The notes under the pieces are model-generated. The model worked only from the letters and a program-made list of their open reading frames with translations. It was not told where the DNA came from and ran no database searches. 64,000 nt of DNA from Polaromonas sp. JS666 (GTDB taxonomy: Bacteria > Pseudomonadota > Gammaproteobacteria > Burkholderiales > Burkholderiaceae_C): positions 62,001 to 126,000 of the forward strand of contig NC_007948.1 of assembly GCF_000013865.1 (NCBI RefSeq). Direction: 5' to 3'. The position numbers and the translations under genes are program-made. Below, in pieces: positions 1-8,904 of the stretch. How positions within the stretch are numbered: position 1 is the first letter of the stretch; each line of letters begins with the position of its first letter.

Positions 1-1
1 G

Positions 2-634
2 ACCGCGCTGGTGTCGGTGCCGCTGGCGCTGCTGCTGGGCATTTTGTCGGCGGTCTGGCGCGGCTCCTGGTTTGACCGCGCTGCCAGCATGGGCGCGGTG
101 GCCGTGGTCTCGGTGCCCGAATTTTTGGTTGCCACACTCGCGGTGCTGGTGTTTGCGGTGCATTTGCGCTGGCTGCCGGCGCTGTCTTATTCGGTGGACA
201 TCTCGTCGCCGGGCCAGATGCTGCGCTCGTTTGCGATGCCGGTCATGAGCCTGTCCTGCGTGATCATTGCGCAGATGATGCGCATGACACGCGCTGCGGT
301 GATTGACCAGCTGCGCGCGCCGTATATCGAGATGGTCAAGCTCAAGGGCGCTTCGCCTGCGCGCATGGTGCTGGCGCATGCCTTGCCCAACGCGATCGGC
401 CCGATAGCCAATGCGGTGGCGCTGAGCCTGTCGTATTTGCTGGGTGGCGTGATCATTATCGAAACCATTTTTAACTACCCCGGCATCGCCAAACTCATGG
501 TCGATGGCGTGAGCCAGCGCGACATGCCGCTGGTGCAAGCCTGCGCGATGATTTTTTGCGCTGCTTACCTGATTCTTGTGACGCTGGCCGACCTCTGCGG
601 CATCGTCGCCAACCCAAGGCTGCGCCACCAATGA
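2..634 (+). CDS. ABC transporter permease, DppB-like (5' truncated)
   Basis: Inner-membrane permease of a peptide/opine/nickel-type ABC importer. The reading frame is open from the first bases, so the N-terminus lies outside the window; 210 residues remain. Several hydrophobic segments are visible, and the BPD_transp EAA loop is recognisable around 'MVKLKGASPARMVLAHALPNA', which in this family contacts the ATPase. The stop overlaps the next permease start (ATGA at 631-634), so the two are translationally coupled. The substrate cannot be told from the permease; the aldehyde dehydrogenase downstream hints at amino acid or peptide use, but this is only context. Confidence 0.88.
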   Translation, partial: TALVSVPLALLLGILSAVWRGSWFDRAASMGAVAVVSVPEFLVATLAVLVFAVHLRWLPALSYSVDISSPGQMLRSFAMPVMSLSCVIIAQMMRMTRAAVIDQLRAPYIEMVKLKGASPARMVLAHALPNAIGPIANAVALSLSYLLGGVIIIETIFNYPGIAKLMVDGVSQRDMPLVQACAMIFCAAYLILVTLADLCGIVANPRLRHQ

Positions 635-1506
635 GCTCCGCTATTGAAACAATTCCGCCCGCCGCCGTTCCGGCGCGCCTGGTGCCGCGCCTGTCGCGCT
701 GGTCGCGCACCGGCCTGCTGGGCCTGGCGGTGCTGGTCTTCTGGCTGTTTATTGCGGCCGCAGGGCCGTGGATACTGCCGCACGGCTCGGGCGACATGAG
801 CACGGCAGGCGTTTTTGACGCGATCAGCCGGACCCATTGGCTGGGCACCGATTACCTGGGCCGCGACATCCTGAGCCGCGTCATGGACGGCGCGCGCTAC
901 ACCGTCGGCGTGGCGCTGGCCGCCACCGTGATGGCCTGCGCTGCGGGCACGCTGCTGGGCCTGCTGGCTGCCGTCAACGGCGGCTGGTTTGACGCCGTGT
1001 TGAGCCGGCTGCTGGATACGCTGGTGTCGATCCCGAGCAAGATGCTGGCGCTGATCATTGTGGCGGCTTTCGGCTCCTCGATACCGCTGTTGATAGTCAC
1101 GGTGGCGGTGGTCTACACGCCGGGCGCTTACCGCATCGCACGCGCGCTGGCGGTCAATATCAACGCCATGGACTATGTGACCGTGGCGCGCGCGCGCGGC
1201 GAGGGCCGCACCTACATCATGCTGCGCGAAGTGCTGCCCAACATTGCCGGCCCCTTGCTGGCCGATATGGGCCTGCGTTTTGTGTATGCCGTGCTGTTGC
1301 TGGCGAGCCTGAGTTTTCTTGGCCTGGGCGTGCAACCGCCGGTGGCCGACTGGGGTTCGCTGGTGCGTGAAAACATCGGTGCCCTGCCGACCGGCGGCGC
1401 AGCGGTGATTGCGCCGGCGCTGGCGATTGCCACGCTCACGATTGCCGTGAACCTGGTCATAGACAACCTGCCCGGCCGGGCCCAAGCCAACCAGGAGAGC
1501 CGCTGA
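631..1506 (+). CDS. ABC transporter permease, DppC-like
   Basis: Second inner-membrane permease of the importer, 291 residues, close to the usual DppC length. It has an N-terminal hydrophobic segment near residues 30-50, the 'HWLGTDYLGRDILSRVMDGAR' segment typical of the DppC N-terminal region, and an EAA-type loop 'YVTVARARGEGRTYIMLREVLPN' near residue 190. The chosen start (ATG at 631) overlaps the previous stop by 4 nt; a longer frame opens upstream but would run through the preceding gene. The stop overlaps the ATPase start (TGATG at 1504-1508). Family assignment is firm; substrate is unknown. Confidence 0.92.
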   Translation: MSSAIETIPPAAVPARLVPRLSRWSRTGLLGLAVLVFWLFIAAAGPWILPHGSGDMSTAGVFDAISRTHWLGTDYLGRDILSRVMDGARYTVGVALAATVMACAAGTLLGLLAAVNGGWFDAVLSRLLDTLVSIPSKMLALIIVAAFGSSIPLLIVTVAVVYTPGAYRIARALAVNINAMDYVTVARARGEGRTYIMLREVLPNIAGPLLADMGLRFVYAVLLLASLSFLGLGVQPPVADWGSLVRENIGALPTGGAAVIAPALAIATLTIAVNLVIDNLPGRAQANQESR

Positions 1507-3332
1507 TGGGCGCGCGTGTAGAAGTCAGCCACCTGAACATCGTGGCCCAAGCGGGCGGCAAAGACCTGCCCATCGTCACCGACGTGTCCTTCAGGATTGA
1601 GCCCGGCGAAGTGCTGGCGCTGATAGGCGAATCGGGTTCGGGCAAGACCACCATCGCCTTGTCGCTGATGGGGTATGCGCGCCAGGGTTGCCGGATTTCG
1701 GGCGGCACCATCCGTGTCGGCGATGTCGATGTCTTGGGTCTGTCGGCCGGCGAGCAGCGCAGCCTGCGCGGGCGCACCGTGTCTTACATCGCGCAAAGCG
1801 CGGCGGCGTCGTTCAATCCGTCGCGAACCATCATGGACCAGGTCGTTGAGGTGGCCAGCATCCATGGGCTGATGCCGCGCGAGCAGGCCGAGGCCAAGGC
1901 CGTGGCGTTGTTCCGCGACCTGGCGCTGCCGAATCCGCAAACCATTGGCCAGCGTTACCCGCACCAGGTCTCTGGCGGCCAGCTGCAGCGCCTGATGGCG
2001 GCCATGGCCCTGATTTGCGACCCGGCGCTGGTGATCCTGGATGAACCGACAACCGCACTCGACGTGACCACCCAGATCGAGGTGCTGCAAGCCTTTCGCC
2101 GCGTCGTGCGTGAGCGCAACACGACAGCCGTGTATGTGACCCACGACCTGGCCGTGGTCGCGCAGATGGCCGACCGCATCCTGGTCTTGCGCCAGGGCAG
2201 ACAGCAGGAGCAGGCCGAGACCCGGCAGATCATTGAAAGCCCGCAGGACGACTACACCAAAAGCCTGATTGCCGCGGCCAAACCCGCGCCGCGTGATGCC
2301 GGCCGTCTGGCACCGGATGCCGCAGCCACGCCGCTGCTGGAAGTGCGCAGCCTGATCGCCGGTTACGGCGCACTCGATAAGCGCGGCCTGCCCAGCTCGC
2401 CGGTGCTGAGCGATGTGAGTTTTACATTGCATCGCGGCCAGGCGCTGGGGGTGATCGGCGAGTCGGGTTCGGGCAAGACCACGTTGGCGCGGGCCATCGC
2501 AGGCCTGGTCGCGCCCGCGCGCGGCCAGATTCTGTTTGACGGCCAGGCGCTGGCGCCCGATGTGCCAGGGCGCAGCCGCGACCAGCTGCGGCGCGTGCAA
2601 ATCGTGTTCCAGATGGCCGACACCGCGCTGAACCCGGCGCACACCATAGAGATGCTTTTGGCGCGGCCCCTGCAGCTGTATTTCGGCTTGAAGGGCGAGC
2701 CTTTGAAAAAGCGCATTGCCCAGTTGCTGGACCTGGTGCAGCTGCCCGCGCAGTGCGCGCAGCGCCTGCCGGGCGGCCTGTCGGGCGGGCAAAAACAGCG
2801 CGTCAATTTTGCGCGCGCGCTGGCCGCCGAGCCGGATCTGATCCTGTGCGATGAAGTCACCTCGGCGCTGGACACCGTGGTCGGCGCTGCGGTGCTTGAC
2901 CTGCTGGCGCAGCTGCGCCGTGAACTCGGTTTGTCCTATGTGTTCATCAGCCACGACCTCAATACCGTGCGCGCCGTCTGCGACGACATTGTGGTGCTGT
3001 ATGCGGGCAACAAGGTCGAGTCCGTGCCGCGCGCCGCGTTTTCGCAGGCTGCACGCCACCCTTACTTTGAATTGCTCGCGAGCTCGGTACCCGAACTGCG
3101 CCAGGGCTGGCTGGACCAGCGCAGCAGCACCAGCCGCCTGGCCTTGCCGCCCATGGCGGTTGGCACCCCGCCCAATCCCGAACTCTGCAGCTTTCTGGAC
3201 CGTTGCCCTTTGCGTGTCTCCGGCGCCTGCGATACCACCGCGCCGCCGCGCCGGCGTTTGCGTGGCGATGTGGAAATTTTGTGCCACCGCAGCGAAGCCG
3301 ACCTGATAGCCCTGCAGCCCGCAAGCGTTTAA
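1506..3332 (+). CDS. dual-domain ABC transporter ATP-binding protein (DppD-DppF fusion type)
   Basis: A 608-residue ATPase with two complete nucleotide-binding domains, so one polypeptide supplies both ATP sites of the importer. Walker A motifs GESGSGKTT lie at residues 41-49 and near 318-326. ABC signatures are 'VSGGQLQR' near residue 153 and 'LSGGQKQR' near 424, each followed by a Walker B ('LVILDEPTTALD', 'LILCDEVTSALD'). The C-terminus carries the cysteine-containing oligopeptide/dipeptide ATPase motif 'CSFLDRCPLR'. It overlaps the upstream permease by one base and is the last transporter gene; the periplasmic binding protein must lie upstream of the window. Confidence 0.95.
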   Translation: MGARVEVSHLNIVAQAGGKDLPIVTDVSFRIEPGEVLALIGESGSGKTTIALSLMGYARQGCRISGGTIRVGDVDVLGLSAGEQRSLRGRTVSYIAQSAAASFNPSRTIMDQVVEVASIHGLMPREQAEAKAVALFRDLALPNPQTIGQRYPHQVSGGQLQRLMAAMALICDPALVILDEPTTALDVTTQIEVLQAFRRVVRERNTTAVYVTHDLAVVAQMADRILVLRQGRQQEQAETRQIIESPQDDYTKSLIAAAKPAPRDAGRLAPDAAATPLLEVRSLIAGYGALDKRGLPSSPVLSDVSFTLHRGQALGVIGESGSGKTTLARAIAGLVAPARGQILFDGQALAPDVPGRSRDQLRRVQIVFQMADTALNPAHTIEMLLARPLQLYFGLKGEPLKKRIAQLLDLVQLPAQCAQRLPGGLSGGQKQRVNFARALAAEPDLILCDEVTSALDTVVGAAVLDLLAQLRRELGLSYVFISHDLNTVRAVCDDIVVLYAGNKVESVPRAAFSQAARHPYFELLASSVPELRQGWLDQRSSTSRLALPPMAVGTPPNPELCSFLDRCPLRVSGACDTTAPPRRRLRGDVEILCHRSEADLIALQPASV

Positions 3333-3370
3333 AGCCCGCTTCGTCTGCCTAACCTGTTGATCCAATCTCC

Positions 3371-4849
3371 ATGCCTTTGACCCTCTCCCAGACCGATCTG
3401 CTGCGCCAGCAGAACTTTATCAACCACCAATGGCAGGATGCGCAAAGTGGCGCCAGGCTGCCGGTCAGCGACCCGGCCACGGGCCTTGACTTTGCCCATG
3501 TGCCCGATAGCGGCGCGGCCGATGCGCTGGCTGCCGTGGATGCCGCGCATGCGGTGTTCCCGGCCTGGCGTGCGCGCAGTGCGCGTGAACGCGCGCAGTT
3601 TCTGAAACGCTGGCATGCGCTCATCCTGGCCAACCAGCATGACCTGGGCCGGCTGATCTCGCGCGAGCAGGGCAAACCGCTGGCTGAAGGCGTGGGCGAG
3701 GTCGCTTATGCCGCCAGTTATGTCGAGTGGTTTGCCGAAGAGGCGACCCGCACCTATGGCGACATGATTCCCGAGCCCGCGCGCGGCCGCAAACTCATGG
3801 TGGTCAAGGAGCCGGTTGGTGTGGTGGCCGCCATCACGCCCTGGAACTTTCCCGCCGCCATGATCGCGCGCAAGATTGCGCCGGCGCTGGCCGCCGGCTG
3901 CACCGTGGTCGCCAAACCGGCCGAAGACACGCCACTGACCTCGCTGGCGCTGGTGTTGCTCGCGCAACAGGCCGGCCTGCCGCCCGGCGTGCTGAATATG
4001 GTCACCGCCTCGCGCGAAAAAACACCTGAAGTCGTGGATGTCTGGCTGGCCGACGCACGTGTGCGCAAGATCACCTTCACCGGCTCCACGCCGGTCGGCA
4101 AACACCTGGCGCGCGAGTCTGCGGGTACGCTGAAAAAGCTCTCGCTGGAATTGGGCGGCAATGCGCCGTTCATCGTCTTTGACGATGCCGATATCGATGC
4201 GGCGGTCAATGGCCTGATGGTCGCCAAGTTCCGCAACGGCGGCCAGACCTGCGTCTGCCCCAACCGTGTGTTTGTGCAGGACGCCGTGCATGACGCGTTT
4301 GTGGAAAAACTGCGGGCGCGTGTGGGTGCGCTCAAGGTCGGGCCGGCCAGCGCGCCCGACTCGCAGATCGGGCCCATGATCAACGCGCGCGCAGTGGAGA
4401 AGATCGAACGCCATGTCGCCGATGCCGTGGCCAAGGGCGCGCGCATCGCGGTGGGCGGCCAACGCATGGAGGGCGCGGCTTATGCTAGCCCCAACTACTA
4501 TGCGCCCACCGTGCTGACCGGTGCTCATTCCGGCATGGCCTGCTCGCTGGAAGAAACCTTTGGCCCGGTGGTGCCAGTGACGCGCTTTGGCAGCGAAGCC
4601 GAGGTGATAGCCGCCGCCAACGACACGCCGTTTGGCCTGGCGGCGTATTTTTATTCCAGCAATATCGCGCGCGTCTGGCGCATGGCCGATGCGCTGGAGA
4701 GCGGCATCGTCGGCATCAACGAAGGCGCACTGGCCGCCGAAGTTGCGCCCTTCGGCGGCGTCAAGGAGTCCGGTTATGGCCGTGAAGGTTCACGTTACGG
4801 ACTCGAAGACTACATGCACACCAAATACCTGTGCCAGGGCCTCGTTTAA
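3371..4849 (+). CDS. NAD(P)-dependent succinate-semialdehyde dehydrogenase family (GabD-like)
   Basis: Cytoplasmic aldehyde dehydrogenase of 492 residues, full length for the family. Nucleotide-binding motif 'TPWNFPAAMIARKIAPAL', general base Glu about residue 260 in 'LELGGNAPF', and nucleophile Cys about residue 294 in 'GGQTCVCPN' are all present, as is the C-terminal 'PFGGVKESGYGREG'. The 'CVCPN' context is typical of GabD enzymes that oxidise succinate semialdehyde, though glutarate semialdehyde is also possible. It lies 38 bp after the ABC ATPase on the same strand and is probably cotranscribed. A second paralogue sits at 26907-28343. Confidence 0.9.
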   Translation: MPLTLSQTDLLRQQNFINHQWQDAQSGARLPVSDPATGLDFAHVPDSGAADALAAVDAAHAVFPAWRARSARERAQFLKRWHALILANQHDLGRLISREQGKPLAEGVGEVAYAASYVEWFAEEATRTYGDMIPEPARGRKLMVVKEPVGVVAAITPWNFPAAMIARKIAPALAAGCTVVAKPAEDTPLTSLALVLLAQQAGLPPGVLNMVTASREKTPEVVDVWLADARVRKITFTGSTPVGKHLARESAGTLKKLSLELGGNAPFIVFDDADIDAAVNGLMVAKFRNGGQTCVCPNRVFVQDAVHDAFVEKLRARVGALKVGPASAPDSQIGPMINARAVEKIERHVADAVAKGARIAVGGQRMEGAAYASPNYYAPTVLTGAHSGMACSLEETFGPVVPVTRFGSEAEVIAAANDTPFGLAAYFYSSNIARVWRMADALESGIVGINEGALAAEVAPFGGVKESGYGREGSRYGLEDYMHTKYLCQGLV

Positions 4850-4870
4850 ATAAGAAAGCCCTGAAACCAT

Positions 4871-4892
4871 TGCCAGTCATGCATGACTGGCA
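4871..4892. terminator. 22-bp perfect palindrome between convergent genes
   Basis: TGCCAGTCATG is followed directly by its exact reverse complement, giving 11+11 bp with no spacer. It sits 22 bp after the aldehyde dehydrogenase stop and 13 bp from the end of the convergent alkene reductase, and GGTTTTAT follows it on the + strand. The position suits a bidirectional terminator; a dimeric-regulator site is a less likely reading. Confidence 0.5.
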
Positions 4893-4904
4893 TGCGGTCT
4901 GGTT

Positions 4905-6005
4905 TTATAGCGTTGGGTAGTCCGTATAACCCTTGGCGCCGCCGCCATAAAAGGTGGCCTGGTCGGGCAGGTTGAGCGGCGCATTGCGGCGCAGGCGCTC
5001 CACCAGATCCGGGTTGGCGATGTAGGGCTTGCCAAAGGCGATCAGGTCGGCGCCGTTCGCCACCGCCTGCTTGGCCAGTGCCTGGTCGTAGCCGTTGTTG
5101 ACCATCCAGGCGCCCTTGCCGCCGGCTTCGCGGTAGGCGGTCTTGAGCGCGGCATAGTCGAACGGCCGGTCGGCGATTTCGCGCGGCCCGCCGGTCGCGC
5201 CTTCGATGATGTGGATATAGGCCAGGTTCAGCGTGGCGAGCTGGCGCACCACGTAGTCGAACAGCGGCTGCGGATCGGCGTCATGCACATCGTTGGCCGG
5301 TGTCACCGGCGACAGGCGAATGCCGGTGCGTCCGCCGCCGATCGCGCCGGTGACGGCGCGCGTGACCTCGAGCAGCAGGCGCGCGCGGTTCTCGATGCTG
5401 CCGCCGTAGTCGTCGGTGCGCTGGTTGGAGCCCCGCTTGAGGAACTGGTCGAGCAGGTAGCCGTTGGCGCCGTGGACTTCGACGCCGTCAAAGCCAGCGG
5501 TTTCGACCGCATTGCGCGCCGCGGCTTCATAGGCATGCACGATGCCGGGCAGTTCGTCGGCCCGCAGTGCGCGCGGCTCGGAGGTGGCGACAAAGGTGGG
5601 CGCGCCGTCCTTGAGCAGCACGGTCTTGGTCCTGGCGGTGATGGCGGACGGCGCGACCGGCTGGCCGCCGTCCGGCTGCAACTCGGTGTGCGAGACGCGG
5701 CCCACATGCCAGAGCTGCACCACGATCTTCCCGCCGGCCTCATGCACGGCGCGGGTCACCTCTTTCCAGCCGTCGAGCTGCGCAGTGCCATAGAGCCCGG
5801 GCACATCGGCATAGCCCTGGCCCTGGTGGCTGATGGCGGTGGCTTCGGTGACGAGCAGGCCGCCGCTGGCGCGCTGGGCATAGTACTCGGCCATCAGCGA
5901 GGTGGGAATGGCGTCGGGGGCGCGGTTGCGTGTCAGGGGCGCCAGCACGATGCGGTTGGCCAGATGAATGTCGCCGGCCTGGGTGGGGTCGAATAAAGAA
6001 GGCAT
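4905..6005 (-). CDS. nemA: Old Yellow Enzyme family alkene reductase (NemA-like)
   Basis: FMN-dependent ene-reductase using NAD(P)H to reduce activated C=C bonds (N-ethylmaleimide, enones, nitro compounds). 366 residues, standard length. The family N-terminus 'LFDPTQAGDIHLANRIVLAPLTRNRA' is clear, as are 'GGLLVTEATAISHQGQGY', 'VQLWHVGR', the substrate/FMN-binding 'VHGANGYLLDQFLKRGSNQR' and the C-terminal 'IAFGKPYIANPDLVERLR'. The 3' end faces the aldehyde dehydrogenase across the palindrome at 4871-4892. The gene appears monocistronic. An N-terminal scrap of another family member is at 42838-42897. Confidence 0.93.
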   Translation of the reverse strand: MPSLFDPTQAGDIHLANRIVLAPLTRNRAPDAIPTSLMAEYYAQRASGGLLVTEATAISHQGQGYADVPGLYGTAQLDGWKEVTRAVHEAGGKIVVQLWHVGRVSHTELQPDGGQPVAPSAITARTKTVLLKDGAPTFVATSEPRALRADELPGIVHAYEAAARNAVETAGFDGVEVHGANGYLLDQFLKRGSNQRTDDYGGSIENRARLLLEVTRAVTGAIGGGRTGIRLSPVTPANDVHDADPQPLFDYVVRQLATLNLAYIHIIEGATGGPREIADRPFDYAALKTAYREAGGKGAWMVNNGYDQALAKQAVANGADLIAFGKPYIANPDLVERLRRNAPLNLPDQATFYGGGAKGYTDYPTL

Positions 6006-6338
6006 GAAAGTGTCCGGGTTGAAAAGATGAATCGGGAAGATGAAACAGGAAACAGGAAACAGGAAGAGTGAGCAGGCGTCAGTGTGTGCCGATCTGAATT
6101 GGCGTGTGCAACACGGGCTGCTGGATTCGTGCTAGAGCGTTCCGGCATGCATGCGTCCAACGGCCGTTTCCGGGTCTGGCCGGACGGCCAAGCCAACAAA
6201 ATCGGGCCGACCGTGTTCGCAAGGGCTGCAGTTGGTGATGGTTGTCTTGAATCAACCCGATGCATGATTTTCAGGTCTACATTGCAGAGACCGGCCAACC
6301 GGACGGCAATTTCGACAAACTCCAACCAGGAGGTCTTT
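6006..6338. other. divergent intergenic region, alkene reductase / cytochrome c
   Basis: 333 bp between divergently transcribed genes, so it should hold both promoters. I see no gene here: an open frame from 6084 runs into the cytochrome gene but has no family-like sequence before its signal peptide. The only visible structure is the short tandem repeat at 6044-6064. Confidence 0.5.
6044..6064. repeat. heptamer tandem repeat, AACAGGA x3
   Basis: Three perfect tandem copies of the 7-bp unit AACAGGA in the 5' leader of the alkene reductase gene, about 40 bp upstream of its start. A different heptamer (GGCACCC x5) occurs at 40225-40259. The copy number may vary by slippage. Confidence 0.8.
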
Positions 6339-6812
6339 ATGTTGAAGAAACTGGCGGCGACTCTGATCTTTCTTTTGGGCGCCGGGGCTGTCGCGGCACA
6401 GGAAGTCACCTACCGCACTGACATCGCCCCACTCTGGAAATCCCGATGTGTTGCCTGCCATGGAGCGCAATCGCCTGAGCGGGCCGATTTTCTGCTGGAC
6501 GAGAAGGGGTACGCGGAGAAGTCACAAGGGCCGCGCATGGATTCGTACGAGCGCTTGATTGCGTTTATCTCCTGGCCCGACACGGGTGCATTCATGCGCC
6601 GGCTGGACGATGGAAGCAGCCAATATGCCGGAGGCAAATCCGGCAACATGTATCAGTATCTCGGATCGACGGATGCAGAGCGTGCTGCGAATCTCAAGCT
6701 GCTCAAGGGGTGGGTTGGCGACGGTGCATGGAATCTCAATCGCTGGAACAAGCGGGGAGACGTGCCCATGGTCAGCAAAGAGCAACTTGACAAGATCCAG
6801 TTGAAGTATTGA
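6339..6812 (+). CDS. small periplasmic c-type cytochrome
   Basis: 157-residue exported protein. Residues 1-20 form a Sec signal peptide (MLKK, hydrophobic core, cleavage after AVAAQ). One haem c attachment motif CVACH lies near residue 37, preceded by 'DIAPLWKSR', and a Met in 'GNMYQYLG' could be the distal haem ligand. The AGGAGG ribosome site at 6328-6333 fixes this start and rejects the longer upstream frame. It resembles cytochrome-c-domain proteins beginning 'YRTDIAPLWKSRCVACHG'; the redox partner is not evident. The gene stands alone between the alkene reductase (divergent) and a decayed region. Confidence 0.85.
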   Translation: MLKKLAATLIFLLGAGAVAAQEVTYRTDIAPLWKSRCVACHGAQSPERADFLLDEKGYAEKSQGPRMDSYERLIAFISWPDTGAFMRRLDDGSSQYAGGKSGNMYQYLGSTDAERAANLKLLKGWVGDGAWNLNRWNKRGDVPMVSKEQLDKIQLKY

Positions 6813-6819
6813 GCCAACC

Positions 6820-7062
6820 CCGTCGTGGCCATGTGCGCCATGTCGACGCCGACACGCGCAGCTCGGTTGGTGACGGTAGAAGTTTCGCTCATCAGGTACT
6901 GCTTGCTGGTCAGTCGCCCGTCCACCCGCTTCAGGCGTGACAGCAACTTGTCGGTGGCGATGGTGTTGTACTTTGCGTGCGTGGCCGCCTGGACGGCGGG
7001 ATGAAGCCCTTGTGCACCTTGGTGCTGATGATGCGCCGCGACTGCAATTGGTCGCGCTCGAC
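6820..7062 (-). pseudogene. frameshifted remnant of an unidentified gene
   Basis: On the minus strand one frame reads 'VERDQLQSRRIISTKVHKGF' (about 7062-7000). It continues, after a 1-bp shift at a C-run near 6997, as 'PAVQAATHAKYNTIATDKLL' and on to 'GVDMAHMATTGLAQY' near 6815. The amino acid composition looks like real protein, unlike the GC-rich shadow frames around it. Restoring one C joins the two parts. I do not recognise the family. The 437-bp stretch 6813-7249 otherwise holds only the leader of the AsmA-like gene. Confidence 0.35.
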
Positions 7063-7249
7063 GGTGCTGTTGGCCGGTCCTTCAGCCAGGCGCGTGCAGC
7101 GCGATATGCGGCGACAGGAAGCAGACGCCGGGGGCGTAGTCATGTTTCCTGGCGTTGTCCTTGTTGATCCTGGAAGGGTGGCTGGAAATAGCTCCCTGAT
7201 CGGGAGGTGTTTTCTGCGGCGTGCGGCCTGAAACCGCCACAATAGCCGG

Positions 7250-8635
7250 ATGGCAAAAGTTTTTAAGTGGGCGGTGTATGTTTCGCTGGGGCTGGCCGTC
7301 CTGCTGGCGGCGGTGGCCTTCACGCTGCACCGTTGGGTGAGCACGGACGATTTCAGGCAGCGCGTCGAGCATGAAGCCTCGGCGGCGTTGGGGATGCCGG
7401 TCACGCTGGCCGGGGTGGCCGTGGATGTGTGGCCCTTGCCCGCCGTCGCGCTGACCGGCATCGTGGTGCAGAGCAAGCCCCCCCTCACACTGGAGCGCGT
7501 GGAGGTGCGGCCCCAGTGGCAACCCCTGTTGCAGGGGCGCCTGGCGATTTCCACGCTGCTGGTGCGGCGGGCTGTGTTGCCGCAGCAGGGCATAGACGCG
7601 GTGTTGCTGGCGCTGCAGAAGAAAAAGCAGCCGGCGTCCGCCAAGCAGGGGCCCAAGCCAAAGACGCCTGACCCCGCGCCGGAGTCGGCGGGTCTGGAGG
7701 GCCTGCCGCGCCGCACGGTGCTGGACGAGGTGACCTGGATCAGTGCGGCCGGTGCGCGCACCACGGTGGCGGCGGAGGCCGCGCTGGCCGATGACGGCCT
7801 GCCCGACAGCGTGTCGTTCAAGCTGCTCAAGGGAAATCTGCAGGGACTGCGGGCCACGCTGCAACGTGAAGAGCCCAAACCCGCTGACAACGCGAGCAAG
7901 GCCGGCGATGCCGTTGTTGGCGAGGACCGCTGGGCCCTGCGGGTCGAGGTGGGCGGCGGCAAGATCGAGGGTCGGCTGGCCCTGCGTCGTGCGCCCGCGG
8001 GCGCCCCGGTCAAGCCCGGCGAGGCCCTGGCTCTGCAGGGCCAGCTGCAAACGCGTGGCGTCGAGGTGTCTGCGCTGACCGCACCGGCCGGTGCGCTGTC
8101 GGGCCAGCTGGAGGCGACCACCAGCCTGAACGCCCGGGCAGCGACCACGGGCGGCCTGGTGGATGCGCTGCAGAGCCACACCACGTTCACCGTGCGCAAT
8201 GCGGTGATCAATGGCCTGGACCTGGCCAAGGCCGTACAAACCGTGGGCCTGAGCCGCGGCGGGCAGACGCGACTGGACACGCTGGCCGGGCAGGTCAACA
8301 CCCAGGGCCGGGCGGCGCAGCTGAGCAACCTCGTGGCGAGCTCGGGCGTGCTGAGCGCCACCGGCAATGTGGCGATATCGCCGGCCAAGGCGCTGAGCGG
8401 GCGTGTCATTGTGAATGTGGCGGGCGACAGCAAGGTGGGCCAGGCCATTGGCGGCGCCGTGGGTGTGCCGCTGACGGTGGGCGGCACGCTGGACAAGCCC
8501 GAGGTGACGCTGTCGCGTTCGGCCCTGCTGGGCGCGGCCATTGGCACGGCGCTGCTGCCGGGTGTTGGCACCGGGGCCGGCGCCAACCTGGGCGATCGCG
8601 TGGGTGAGGGCTTTCGCAGCCTGTTCGGCAAATAA
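7250..8635 (+). CDS. AsmA-family protein
   Basis: 461-residue envelope protein with one N-terminal membrane anchor (residues 5-27) and a long periplasmic part. The 'FRQRVEHEASAALGMPVTLAGVAVDVWPLPAVALTGIVV' region is the AsmA/TamB-like N-terminal repeat; the C-terminus has AsmA_2-like 'NAVINGLDLAKAVQ...LDTLAGQVN...LVASSGVLSATGNVAI'. AsmA-like proteins are implicated in lipid traffic between the membranes. The end 'SRSALLGAAIGTALLPGVGTGAG' is a glycine-rich helix closely matched in the paralogue at 54495-55802. A Lys/Pro-rich linker lies near residues 124-145. Confidence 0.85.
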   Translation: MAKVFKWAVYVSLGLAVLLAAVAFTLHRWVSTDDFRQRVEHEASAALGMPVTLAGVAVDVWPLPAVALTGIVVQSKPPLTLERVEVRPQWQPLLQGRLAISTLLVRRAVLPQQGIDAVLLALQKKKQPASAKQGPKPKTPDPAPESAGLEGLPRRTVLDEVTWISAAGARTTVAAEAALADDGLPDSVSFKLLKGNLQGLRATLQREEPKPADNASKAGDAVVGEDRWALRVEVGGGKIEGRLALRRAPAGAPVKPGEALALQGQLQTRGVEVSALTAPAGALSGQLEATTSLNARAATTGGLVDALQSHTTFTVRNAVINGLDLAKAVQTVGLSRGGQTRLDTLAGQVNTQGRAAQLSNLVASSGVLSATGNVAISPAKALSGRVIVNVAGDSKVGQAIGGAVGVPLTVGGTLDKPEVTLSRSALLGAAIGTALLPGVGTGAGANLGDRVGEGFRSLFGK

Positions 8636-8677
8636 GCCTGACCGGTGCTCCAGGGCCTCTATTGGCAGGCCCTCAAC

Positions 8678-8694
8678 GCTAGAAAAATCATAGC
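8678..8694. repeat. dispersed 17-bp palindrome (GCTAG variant)
   Basis: GCTAG-N7-ATAGC, an imperfect copy of the motif GCTAT-N7-ATAGC also found at 13682-13698 and 18347-18363. It lies in the 269-bp gap after the AsmA-like gene, which otherwise shows no gene. Confidence 0.55.
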
Positions 8695-8904
8695 AACCGG
8701 ATGCACTGCGGCCTTGTCCTACAGTGCCACGCGGGCGTTGCTGATGCGTCACGGCCGCCGGCCTTTCTAGTATGTTGTTAGTGCTTCCGGATAGTCGATG
8801 GTCCTTGCGGGCGTTCGCCTCCTGTTTTTTGATGTTGGTTGATGTTTGTTGAGGTCTCATCCGCTCGCAGGCTTGCGGGGACGAGGCATTGCAAAGGAGA
8901 ACCG

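Noticed and set aside
1212..3365. 717-codon open frame on the minus strand
   Set aside because: It is antisense to the dual ABC ATPase, whose motifs are complete. Long antisense frames are expected in DNA of this GC content; its residues are Gln/Arg/His/Ala-rich without motifs.
6931..8631. 566-codon minus-strand frame opposite the AsmA-like gene
   Set aside because: Low-complexity Ser/Thr/Pro/Arg composition, no motif, and it mirrors a well-supported gene.
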